Assembly (NCBI RefSeq): GCF_001949145.1
Contig: NW_019091807.1
Location: forward strand, 8,990-21,763
Length of the DNA: 12,774 nucleotides
Source: Acanthaster planci
Lineage: Eukaryota; Echinodermata; Asteroidea; Valvatida; Acanthasteridae
Reading direction: 5' to 3'
Positions within the stretch are counted from its first letter, which is position 1; each line of letters opens with the position of its first letter. Below are positions 1 to 7,929 of the stretch, piece after piece. Both the position numbers and the translations under genes were made by a program. Under the pieces are notes generated by a model, which was not told the DNA's origin, did not search any database, and saw nothing but the letters and a program-made list of their open reading frames with translations.

Positions 1-114
1 ACCTATGACTTTTTACTACCAGTGTGTGTATTTGCACCATGCAGGTTGTGTGTAGTAAGTGTTGTATTATCTACTACACATGTAAGTAATTGTGTTATTT
101 TCCTAATATTACAG

Positions 115-195
115 GGGTCCGTCTGTCGGCCTGTCGACCCATAGACCATCCAATCAGTCTGTTAACCCTATTTTATTGAGGAGAGCTTCAATAAA
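115..195 (+). other. Possible terminal exon of an unseen plus-strand gene
   Basis: A pyrimidine-rich acceptor-like site (TTTTCCTAATATTACAG, ending 114) is followed by 20 open codons from 117 to a TGA at 177-179, and then AATAAA at 190-195. The order acceptor, short tail, stop, poly(A) signal fits a last exon running in from the left. The peptide is too short to recognise, and the elements could co-occur by chance. Confidence 0.22.
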
Positions 196-199
196 GATT

Positions 200-1005
200 T
201 CTTCAGTTGTAGAGTAAACAACAGAGACAGTGTCGTCGTCCGTTAATCGCGGTTGTATCAGTGAGAACCTTGTGCTTGCGGTGCAGAAACCTATCCGGCA
301 GCCCGGCCGGATAATACATTAGAATGAAAATAAGAGTGGAAACAAAACATAAGAATATATTAATGTCTAAATGAATCTGTTCATGGATGTGAGTGGTTGC
401 ATTTAATAACTCTTCAACCAACAGGGTGTTGGGACTTGCCTAAGTTTTAAAACCTTGCCCGAGTGTGGAGCAAGTCAAATTTCTACATATAAAATTACTT
501 GCCTCAGAAAACCCAATAATTTCAATTCAATTGTTGGAAATGGAAATTGAACCATTTCATCAGTAGGGGTGTTTAGGTTTAGATGCACTAACAAAAGTAA
601 AAGGGAATTTGGGAATGATCATTCCTTTTAAGTCCCACTGAGCCTAGCAGACAGGGAAAACTTTCCACTTGGGCATGTTACGGTCACAAAACAATTTACA
701 CATGTACCTACATGTACTTTTCCATTTATGAGACATCAAAGGCCACAAGGTAAAAATGAAATGGAATGGAGAGTTCACTGGTGGGTCACATTCAAATTGG
801 AGTTTCCACATTTGTACATGATCAGTTGTCCCTCTGACGCAGCATGTTTATCCTGTTAATATTCATTTCGAAAAAGTATTAATGGAAAGTAAGCAATGAG
901 CTGTAAACTGTAATAATGTGTGTGATCTCTGTTCACTTTCAATCCTTTTTGTTCCCTACAAATTACCCCAAAGACAGGGTTTTTCATGTGAACACGTCAA
1001 CTGCT
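200..1005. other. Non-coding, AT-rich stretch
   Basis: No supported gene. A 14-bp palindrome, GGAATGATCATTCC, lies at 612-625, and a doubled ACATGTAC motif at about 700-718. The open frames here are short and lack any family signature. Confidence 0.5.
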
Positions 1006-1486
1006 ATATAGTGTGGCGGGACCACTGACACCTTTTTGTGGCGGACCAGCAGACTGGCCTCATCGGAGATAGAATTGACCTGGCCTAACCCCACAAATTT
1101 ATTAATTTAACCTTACCCAAGAATGAGTGACTAACCAAACGCAAGGGGGGATATCAGTTAACAAACGGTGGACTATGCCTTAGGGGCTGTTCGTTTGGTG
1201 GTGGAAGTTTACCACCGCTCTGTGATTAGGTAATTGATCCCAAAGCCAATAAAGATTACAATAAATGTCAATAAGTGATACAGGACTGAACTAAATCTCA
1301 CGGTGACTAGTGATTTCCAAGGCAATTATATGATTGGTTTATTCAATGTCAGTGCTCAGTTATCCTTTATATACAACAGCAATTAATTATATACAAAATT
1401 ATCCTCACGAGGAGGTAGTCCTACGTGGTCAACTGCACCACGAACGTGATTAATAAGCCTTATCCTTAACCTACACCAGAATAACT

Positions 1487-1570
1487 CTCACGGTGATCAG
1501 GGTAAACCTCAAAGTGATCATGGTAACCTTCACAATAACCAGGTAGCCCTCACAGTGATCAGGGTAACCG
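1487..1570. repeat. Four-copy tandem repeat, 21-bp unit
   Basis: Units start at 1487, 1508, 1529 and 1549 with consensus near CTCACAGTGATCAGGGTAACC (shown here only as a motif; core GTGATCAGGGTAA). Copy 3 is 20 bp and the most diverged. A related CTCACGGTGA occurs earlier, near 1298. Each unit has a GATC core. Confidence 0.7.
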
Positions 1571-2235
1571 TCCCTCCAGTCTAAATAAATAATCTACCGA
1601 TGGCTTATATCTGATAAGTCTTAACCACACAAGCAAATACAATCTTCGTAACTGCACAACACAACACAACGGTGTAGACTTTTACTAAGTTTTACAACAA
1701 TAATCTATACTGCCTTACGAAGCAACACCGTTCCCAAACTGCAACAAGGTTTAAGGTGACTTAAATAACCCTCACCCACTTCAAGTTATTACAAAATTAC
1801 ACAGGTAAGTTGATTAAGAAGGTGATGATAAGAGTCCTCACCAGACTCTAATGGAAACCTGCACCCAGTAAACCTCAACGAGGAAAGCAAGCTCCCAGAC
1901 CAGGACTGCAACCAACCGTCGCTATGCCAACAAGCATGGAACAACGGCACACAATCCTTCTAGTCAAAGCTCCGGTATTTCCTCAATTAACTGGTTCACA
2001 CGGGTTCTCTAACCCTATAATTTAACACTTCTTAAGTAAACGAGACTGTCTTACAATCCCCCAATCTTCAAAGAGATCTGATATAATCGGCAGCTCCGGC
2101 AACTGAGAACAAGCACCACACTAACCGAATGCACCAGGTACACTTGAGGTAGATCCCCAACCACCAGCGGTCGTACGTCAGATTTACACTCGCAACTCAG
2201 AAGACAACACAACTCCACAGAGCTCTGGTTAGCAT

Positions 2236-2309
2236 GCTGCCATCTTGAGAAGTCCTGGCAACCCACGCAGACAGCGCCCAGACCTAAGGTAATGCGCGCC
2301 TCTGATTGG
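2236..2309 (-). promoter_or_regulatory. Promoter-like CCAAT plus YY1 cluster on the minus strand
   Basis: On the minus strand a full NF-Y box CCAATCAG (2309-2302) is followed, after a GC-rich segment with GCGCGC, by CAAGATGGCAGC (2247-2236). The 12-base YY1-type word is identical to the one at the helicase start codon, where it also follows CCAATCA. This spacing suits a promoter firing leftwards from about 2250. No gene was recognised downstream. Confidence 0.35.
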
Positions 2310-2405
2310 TTGCCGCGCCATGTTTCATGCATGATTTAGACCTGCCTGAATTATTAATGACCCAGACTAAACACAAATCTGCGCAGCTACCCTGTTTCGC
2401 CACAA

Positions 2406-2582
2406 TAAGTACATGTTCACATCATTGTTCAGAGAAGTGAAATGACACATCTCATTTCAAGTTCATGCCTACATATGTAGCAGACTGTGGAATTGTCCAT
2501 GGGCTTGGAAATTTGACACATAATTTCATTAACTGGCTTTCCTTTGAGAATCTTTGATCTGCAGCAGTGTGTCTTGCAATTT
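2406..2582. other. 3' flank of the stand-alone 2H gene
   Basis: Non-coding. The likely 3' UTR of the minus-strand gene lies here; no perfect AATAAA is seen close to the stop, only ATAAAA overlapping it at 2581-2586. Confidence 0.4.
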
Positions 2583-3212
2583 TTATGAGTGGATCTCCAG
2601 TCTTGCTAAGCAATGGTAAAACCCATCATCCCCGGCAGGATCACTCATTGAGCACAAACAGATTGCATTTATGGCTTGCACTCCAATAAAGGTGTCAGAG
2701 AAATCTTTATATAATTCTGGGCGAATGGGCACACCCTTCAAGATACTCATATGCGGGATGTATTTCTCACGAGTGCCAGCTAGATTGATATCCCCACCTT
2801 CAAGTTGTTTGGTGAACATCTTGCTGAGCTTCATGAGCACGGGCGAGTTCTCAGGAGGAGCAAAAAGAACTCTGGTTGAATGGGGAAACTGGTCCAGACT
2901 TTGAAACTGTAGCTTGGTGACAGGAGAAAGAAGGCTAGAGACTTCTTCCTCAAGAGACTTGAAGAGGCTGGTGGCCTTGGAGATTTCTTCCTCACTGTCC
3001 AGGTGCATTGTGCACAGTGTGATATGGAGCTTGTGTAAGGAGATACTGAAGTCTTTGAGATGCGGGTCTCTCTCACAGATGGCATCCTGGATGTCACTTA
3101 CCCATCTAAGGATAACAGGATGGGTGATTGGGATGGCCAAAAAGTAATTTGGTCGGTGAGCCAATCTTGGTTCCTTCGGTGTTGACGAGACTGCTGTTGC
3201 ATCTGCATCCAT
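2583..3212 (-). CDS. Stand-alone AKAP7/LENG9-type 2H phosphoesterase, 209 residues
   Basis: One uninterrupted frame from ATG 3212-3210 to TAA 2585-2583, with an in-frame TAA at 3236-3234 that fixes this as the first possible start. After about 20 variable residues the whole chain is a 2H domain: NYFLAIPIT at 22-30, first catalytic motif HIT at 63-65, second motif HMS at 154-156, and a conserved C-terminal block IGVQAINAI (176-184), LCSM (186-189), GFYH (197-200). It aligns end to end with residues 340-536 of the three-domain gene on the same strand about 5.5 kb away, at roughly half identical residues. It lacks a 12-residue insert that the larger protein has after the second His motif, and has no RWD or MJ1316 domain. 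Likely role: hydrolysis of 2'-5' linked or cyclic-phosphate RNA ends in the cytosol; no signal peptide or membrane segment is seen. Intact motifs and frame argue for a functional gene rather than a relic. An extra 5' untranslated exon is possible. Confidence 0.82.
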   Translation of the reverse strand: MDADATAVSSTPKEPRLAHRPNYFLAIPITHPVILRWVSDIQDAICERDPHLKDFSISLHKLHITLCTMHLDSEEEISKATSLFKSLEEEVSSLLSPVTKLQFQSLDQFPHSTRVLFAPPENSPVLMKLSKMFTKQLEGGDINLAGTREKYIPHMSILKGVPIRPELYKDFSDTFIGVQAINAICLCSMSDPAGDDGFYHCLARLEIHS

Positions 3213-3784
3213 TTCCTCAGAATTGACATGAAGTTACCTTGTTGTGGGATAATAATTTAACCACAAAAGTTGTGTATTAGATTTACAAAGAGCTAGAGTT
3301 TTCTCACTAAAGCAAAGAATTAAAGAGGAAGCGAACATGAAATCCAAGAACTATTTTTTTTGAGTGGTAAAGCATAAAGCAGCCTTGAGTGTTGATAGTA
3401 ACATAATTAGGTTTCCTTTTGGCATGGCTACCATGGCTACCAAGAGATGGCAAACCTTTAACCCCAGAACACTGGGTTTCTTTGCATAGCAGAGGATACA
3501 TTTACATGTAATGTACATGATAATGATTGAGCCAGCATGCGCGAGTACTCTATTTCTTTGCACTAGTCCATGGTCTTACGGGTGAAAATGACATCATGCT
3601 TTGGTTCTCTGTATAAAGTATACATTTCTTGACTGAAATCACATTGGATCTATATAATAGACTGATTGTATATAATAGTCAAGGACTGATTACTTTAGAA
3701 TAAACTTCATTTTATCTCTTCTATTTCTACAGAGGTTCTGTACTATTTGAATTCTGCAGTAATGAGCAAGAAAACAAATGACCA
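3213..3784. other. 5' flank of the stand-alone 2H gene
   Basis: About 570 non-coding bases between the 2H start codon and the MITE. It should hold the promoter of the minus-strand gene, but no clear TATA or CCAAT arrangement was found. A small GGCATGGCTACCATGGCTACC duplication (two GGCTACCAT units) lies near 3421-3441. Confidence 0.4.
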
Positions 3785-4034
3785 GGGCCCAATTTCATGG
3801 CGCTGCTTACCACAGAATTCCACGCTTACGTATCCATTCTGCGCTAACTGTGCTGGTGGAAACATTCTGCGTTAACCCTTCAAGCACAGAATCCTTATTT
3901 ATGGGATGTATGCATGCACTTAATGTGAAATTCCTTGCTAACCTGTGAAATTTGTTTGCCCTAAGCACAGAATTTTCTGCTACGGTAAGCACCGATTTTT
4001 CACTTGCGGTAAGCAGCACCATGGAATTGGGCCC
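3785..4034. mobile_element. MITE with ~30-bp terminal inverted repeats (GGGCCCAATTTCATGG)
   Basis: The left end GGGCCCAATTTCATGG (3785-3800) continues CGCTGCTTACC. The right end, read in reverse, is GGGCCCAATTCCATGG followed by TGCTGCTTACC; about 27 bases match with 2 differences. The inside carries several further copies of the CTTACC/GGTAAGC and AGCACAGAAT words in both orientations, so much of the element could fold on itself. It is 250 bp with no coding capacity, typical of a miniature inverted-repeat transposable element. The flanks do not show an obvious target duplication. Confidence 0.72.
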
Positions 4035-4386
4035 GGGCCATTTCATTACTGGCAAAATTATACTACATGCACATTGTGGCAAGATCTCCCGAACCTTGTT
4101 TCTTCCTCAGATGAGAGACTAACAGAGCAGCCTCAAGGCAAAGGGATGCAGGCCCGTTTGGGTGGAAATGTACCGGCGAAGGAATTGATTGCTGAACCTG
4201 CTTAATAAGTCACCAACATGAATGTGACCGGACTCCTAGTTTCAAGACACACAAGGCAATTCTGGTTTATTGTACAACAAAAACAAAGGCAGTAAAATGA
4301 CAATGAATGTGGACTCAAGTGAGAGCCTTTAATGACTTATTAAATTCGCCATATGGTTGACTAGCACAAGTGCAATGTTGACTACA
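4035..4386. other. Non-coding spacer between MITE and palindrome-bearing repeat
   Basis: No gene is supported. The sequence is ordinary AT-rich spacer; the part from about 4230 may belong to the repeat that follows, since no left boundary of that element was found. Confidence 0.4.
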
Positions 4387-4520
4387 ATATGGAATTCCAT
4401 ATCTGCCGTCGTGCGTTGCCTGTCGTTCATGGGGTTTTTTTGGGTCACGATTGTGCAGTGGTATTTTTTAACTTGTCCTTGTTCGATCAATCCACCATGC
4501 CTGACTCTCATTTTAGCCAT
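4387..4520 (-). mobile_element. Repeat copy 1 of a family ending in ATATGGAATTCCATAT
   Basis: A perfect 16-bp palindrome (4387-4402) is followed by CTGCCGTCGTGCGTTGCCTG. The same palindrome core and adjoining CTGC[CT]GTCGT are found at 5727-5703 in reverse orientation, and GACAGGC[AG]ACGCACGACGG occurs in both. Further matching is diverged but continues about 80 bases (GGGTCACGATT.TGC versus GTGTCCCAATTCTGC). No coding capacity. The outer boundary at the far side is not visible. Confidence 0.5.
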
Positions 4521-4639
4521 AGAACTAGAAAATGTATTCGTTTTGCAGTTGTGCCGAACTCCACTTGAAAGAAGAAATAATATCCTGACATCGATTAAGT
4601 GACGTGTATATGAAATAATACCATTTTTTGTCACACAAA

Positions 4640-5302
4640 TAAATTAACAAATAGACTTTTGTCAGGGTAGATTGTTTTTCTCGATAACTTAGTTACTCAA
4701 GACTTAACTTTACTCGTTAATGGCCTGACTTTAGGTCTATAGCCTGTGTAATATTTCTGTCTGTCCCTGCACGATATCCCACAGAACGGAATGTAGATAA
4801 CAAATTAATTACAATGTTTGATTCCTTAATAGTTTTCATAAGAGATGAACTGATTCAACATTTTTTGAGGGCGGGTATAGCTATGATGAAATCTGCTGTA
4901 TACTCCAAATTAGACACGACTTGAGTTGCAGGTAGACTCACAGAAGTCTTTTAAAAAGTAACATTACTTGTTAGCCCCATAAATACTGCTGATGTGCTGG
5001 ACAACCTGTTCTCATCAGTCTGTCCACCGTGGCAACCACACCCACAAAAACCAACACGTCACACTTTCTGAAACTTAAACCAAGTGGTAATTGCCCCCTA
5101 ACAATACATTTAACAAACAGTTTCTTATCCACAGCACTGTCTAGTATTTCTGTATTTCAAGGTGAAATTGAATGGACAAAATGGAATATCTGTATCGGTT
5201 GGGAGATTTCTTTCTAGGATTTGATGAAACAAGTTGGCACATTTTGACAGTATGCAAATTAGAATTAGACTGTGGATAAGTTGGTCTGAACATTTTTGCT
5301 AT
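4640..5302. other. Non-coding, AT-rich stretch
   Basis: Nothing recognisable on either strand: no coding frame with family features, no clear repeat and no RNA gene. Confidence 0.5.
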
Positions 5303-5453
5303 GCTGAAAATGTTTTTCCCCAAAAACACTTGGTTGAATTCTCAGACGGGCAACATTTTCTTGTCAAGGGGCCGGGGGCTGAAAATATGTGTCCCCAAAA
5401 AACACTTGGTTTAATTCTCAGAAAGGAGACATTTTCTTGTCAAGGGGCAAGGG
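5303..5453. repeat. Two-copy tandem duplication, ~75-bp unit
   Basis: Copy A 5303-5377 and copy B 5378-5453 both run from GCTGAAAAT through CCCCAAAAA and ACACTTGGTT to CATTTTCTTGTCAAGGGG, about 85% identical by eye. The divergence shows the duplication is not recent. Confidence 0.8.
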
Positions 5454-5544
5454 TAGTCTAGCATTATTAGCATTAATTATGGGACTAGTACTGCAGGTGG
5501 GATTTGTACTTGCCTTGGGAAAAGATCTTCAGAAGTGAATGGAA

Positions 5545-5727
5545 TCATCACATTGTCATTTGTTAAACCCCGGCTTTTGCAGGTCCTGTGCAACCCATTT
5601 GATGGGCGATGCACGACAGGCGACGCACGACGGGCGACAGAAAATGGCATGTTTGGAACTGGTAAATGGCAGAATTGGGACACAACAAAAAGCAAAAGGC
5701 GGACGACAGCAGATATGGAATTCCATA
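5545..5727 (+). mobile_element. Repeat copy 2 of the palindrome-bearing family
   Basis: It ends in GACGACAGCAGATATGG and the 14-bp palindrome TATGGAATTCCATA (5714-5727), matching copy 1 at 4387-4402 in reverse orientation. It contains the shared GACAGGCGACGCACGACGG (5615-5633). Its left limit is uncertain. The right limit is sharp, because recognisable retrotransposon sequence begins at about 5735. Confidence 0.5.
5601..5642. repeat. Three-copy 14-bp minisatellite
   Basis: Units GATGGGCGATGCAC, GACAGGCGACGCAC and GACGGGCGACAGAA at 5601, 5615 and 5629, inside the repeat copy. Local GC content is much higher than the surroundings. Confidence 0.65.
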
Positions 5728-5734
5728 GAGACAT

Positions 5735-6199
5735 GTGCTTGAGTATGCAACGGCTGCGTGGGATTTCTCTACTAAAACCAATATACCATCATTGGAAAGA
5801 GTCCAACGGCAGGCTGCCAGATTTTGTACCAACAACAAAAGTAGGGTCGAGGGCTCTGTAACTAGTACCCTAAATAAGCTGGGTTGGGAAACTTTCCAGT
5901 CAAGAAGGAGAAACCAGAGACTTTAATTGCATGCTCAACAAGATGAAATACGGATTGGTTGACGTTAACCGAGATGAGTTCGTCCGGCCATGGAGGTGAT
6001 TCTACCTCCATGGTCCGGCCTTATACCAGGAGAGCTAGGGGGAATGATCAAAAAATTTCTACAAATTCGTCACAAGTCTAAAGCATTCCAGGACTCATTT
6101 TTTGTTTCCACTATAAAAGACTGGAACAATCTACCTGCTGTCGTTGTAAAAAGTTCTTCACTGGATGTATTCAAATCCAAGCTAAAGCAGCACCGTTAA
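5735..6199 (+). pseudogene. Non-LTR retrotransposon, 3' end of the reverse-transcriptase ORF (frameshifted, 5'-truncated)
   Basis: The frame from 5735 reads LEYATAAWDFSTKTNI and LERVQRQAARF, the region after the RT thumb that is highly conserved in Jockey/CR1-like LINEs, ending LGWETFQSRRRNQRL and then TAA at 5924. Homology continues in another frame from about 5931 (MLNKMKYGLVDVNRDEFVRP), stops, and returns to the first frame for RHKSKAFQDSFF and STIKDWNNLPAVVV through SLDVFKSKLKQ to TAA at 6197-6199. So at least two frame changes break it, and all of the endonuclease and catalytic RT domains are missing, as is usual for 5'-truncated copies. About 140 nucleotides of GC-richer sequence after the stop, to near 6340, probably belong to its 3' UTR. 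It is certainly inactive. Superfamily is assigned by pattern only. Confidence 0.8.
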
Positions 6200-6340
6200 T
6201 TCTACGCTTCTCGCGCGCTCAGAAGTTAAGTACAGTTAGCGTGGATGTAGACAGCATGCAGCCAATCACAACGCTGCACGCGCTGTCCACATGACTCTAC
6301 CCGTGACTGACTCACGGGGGACTCCCCTAAATTGACTAAT
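6200..6340 (+). other. Probable 3' UTR of the retrotransposon remnant
   Basis: GC-richer tail following the stop codon (CTCGCGCGCTC, CACGCGCTGTCC, CTCACGGGGGACTCCCC), contrasting with AT-rich sequence from about 6345 on. No clear terminal simple repeat marks the end. Confidence 0.4.
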
Positions 6341-6344
6341 CTTT

Positions 6345-6813
6345 TAAACCAAACTTTGTGGCACTTTCGCTACAGTATTGCACCTATATTTATGCATTAA
6401 AAATACCAGTGAAAATATGTGTATTAATATTATGCCAAACATATCAAATCTCTTAGAACAATTTCGATTGCTTTTCTTTCGTTTTACTCATTGTTTTTTT
6501 ACGTTGTTTAGGTCTTGTAGAAACATTTTCAATTAATCTCCCTCCTTATAGGTTTGATAGCTAATTGATTATTCTTCCATATTAGATCCATTCCATCGTC
6601 TGTCACAGCTCATATTTCTGCTCTTTTGAAAGCCTTTAATGTCTGCGCCTGGGAGGCGTCAAAACTTCTCCGAGTGGGGTATGACAAATTAGCGCTCTAG
6701 TAATTCAGCAGCGTTAACGGCAGCCAACAGCTTGTTTTACATCCACTAAATACTGAGCAACAAGTTTAACAACCTGTGGATGGAGTCCCTTCTCATAAAC
6801 ATATCCCAAGTAA
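6345..6813. other. Non-coding, AT-rich stretch
   Basis: T-rich, with no supported gene, RNA or repeat. The final bases lead into an exon-like frame that starts after TAA 6811-6813. Confidence 0.45.
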
Positions 6814-7062
6814 TTACATCAACTTTTCTTAGTAAGTTGCTTTACTCATCAGTACTGCCACTGGCTATTCAACTACAGCCCATGGGGGCGTGGCACCACT
6901 CGCTGGCAACAGGTCTACCAGGAACTTGCCCCACACGGTGCGCTTGCACTTTTATACCCAAACATCGATGACAATTCATTAAAGGTACTCTATCATATGT
7001 GCATTATGCTCAAAATGTCAAGACAGGTACCTAAGGCAAACTGCCATCGAGAATTTAAATAA
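6814..7062 (+). other. Unrecognised exon-like open frame (82 codons)
   Basis: Open between TAA 6811 and TAA 7060, without an ATG near its left end. An acceptor-like CTCATCAG ends at 6852 and donor-like AAGACAG|GTACC lies at 7020-7030, which would frame an exon of about 174 bases. The predicted peptide has a protein-like composition: CHWLFNYSPWGRGTTRWQQV, then YQELAPHGALALLYPNIDD. I do not recognise it. It may be a decayed transposon ORF, an exon of a degraded gene, or chance. Confidence 0.25.
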
Positions 7063-7599
7063 AAAGGCGTCTTTAGATGTGTCATTAGAAATGGCCTTCT
7101 TTCACTGCTATCTTCAAAACGATCACTTGCCAGAAAAAAAATTCAAAAGGAGTATTAATCAATCAGTCACTTTTTATGATGGACTGTAATTCTAAACATA
7201 CCTGTTTTTGTCTGTTGAACTTGGGACAAGTCCATCACGCGCCTCTTGTAAGTGTTATACAAATATTGACTGCGCCAAGTGGTGTAGCAATACTAGCCTC
7301 CCAAGGTGATGTAGATGTATTACAAGGTACTACAATGTATAAGTCATTCATTCATGATTTATTATTAAAATCTCAATAGCAGCCAAAGGCTGAATTGCAG
7401 AGATCTTCACATGCATACATTTGAAATGAAAGATAAAGTAAGAAATAAAGTACAAAGAGGACACAATAAAAAACACAAACCTTAACAAAAGTATGGAATC
7501 GAGTTAAAAAAACAGGCAAAATATTGCCAGACTTGTCGTTCAGCAACTGGATAAGATAGGACATCGCACTTTTCTTAAAACGTTCTGTTCCACAGAACG
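7063..7599. other. Unassigned stretch with short decayed-looking frames
   Basis: A 52-codon frame (7033-7188) and a 66-codon frame (7176-7379) on the plus strand follow the previous one in different phases, which could be relics of one coding sequence broken by indels. None carries a recognisable motif. From about 7380 the sequence is A-rich and featureless. Confidence 0.25.
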
Positions 7600-7821
7600 G
7601 TACAGAAAATTGTACTGCTTTTGTAGTTGATATGTAGTCAAGACAGCAGAGATGAGATAGTTCTTCAATTCAGAAGTAGGTGTAGACTTTGCAAGTGACT
7701 TGCACAGCTTTTGCCTTTGTATCTGTAACGTGTCTTACCCAAGTGTTTGGAGGGCATTATCACAGGAATCATACTCCAAGCCAAGAATAATCTTGCATGC
7801 ATGTTTCTGTACATGTTCTAG
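7600..7821 (-). pseudogene. Second non-LTR retrotransposon remnant (RT C-terminal region, in-frame stop)
   Basis: Read leftwards from 7821: LEHVQKHACKIILGLEYDSC, DNALQTLG, then TAA where Leu is usual, then DTLQIQRQKLCKSLAKS in the same frame. This is the VQkra.rIIlG..Y..al..LgL.tL..RR..LC segment that ends many LINE reverse transcriptases in marine invertebrates, and belongs to a different subgroup from the plus-strand copy. No catalytic region is recognisable to the right, so only a short scrap remains. The left limit is approximate. Confidence 0.6.
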
Positions 7822-7929
7822 ATTAACACATCGTGTATTAGTTATCTGTAATGATCTTGTTAGAAGTGAAATCATTGACAACAGCCAAAAGAAACTATAG
7901 GTATCAATAACAAAACAAGAAGACAAAGA

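Larger units (their letters stand above)
1010..2405. mobile_element. Candidate non-autonomous repeat element with short inverted ends
   Basis: The left edge begins TGTGGCGGGACC (1012 on); the right edge, read on the other strand, begins TGTGGCGAAACAGG (2404 backwards). The first seven bases match, with weaker matching beyond. A second GTGGCGGACC occurs at about 1038-1047. The plus strand is strikingly rich in A and C from about 1380 to 2250, unlike the flanks, and contains short tandem repeats. No transposase or reverse transcriptase is visible, so the element, if real, is non-autonomous. Target-site duplications could not be fixed, and the boundaries are uncertain. It might instead be the 5' region of an unrecognised minus-strand transcript. 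Confidence 0.3.

Noticed and set aside
2051-2332. 93-residue Cys-rich minus-strand frame
   Set aside because: It runs through the CCAAT box and GC-rich promoter-like segment, has no recognisable domain, and its composition follows the A/C skew of the block.
2831-3097. Overlapping frames within the small 2H gene, both strands
   Set aside because: Shadows of the 2H coding frame, with no family features of their own.
3807-4205. 91- and 86-residue frames across the MITE
   Set aside because: They arise from the GC-richer inverted-repeat element and do not resemble a transposase.
4329-4634. 101-residue minus-strand frame
   Set aside because: It spans the palindrome-bearing repeat; its only similarity is to the translated second copy of the same repeat, which is explained at the DNA level.
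5535-5861. 108-residue plus-strand frame crossing into the LINE remnant
   Set aside because: It joins repeat sequence to the LINE in the wrong frame, so it cannot be the LINE protein.
7573-7602. Hairpin-like GTTCTGTTCCACAGAAC
   Set aside because: A short imperfect palindrome; no tRNA-like or other RNA gene structure around it.
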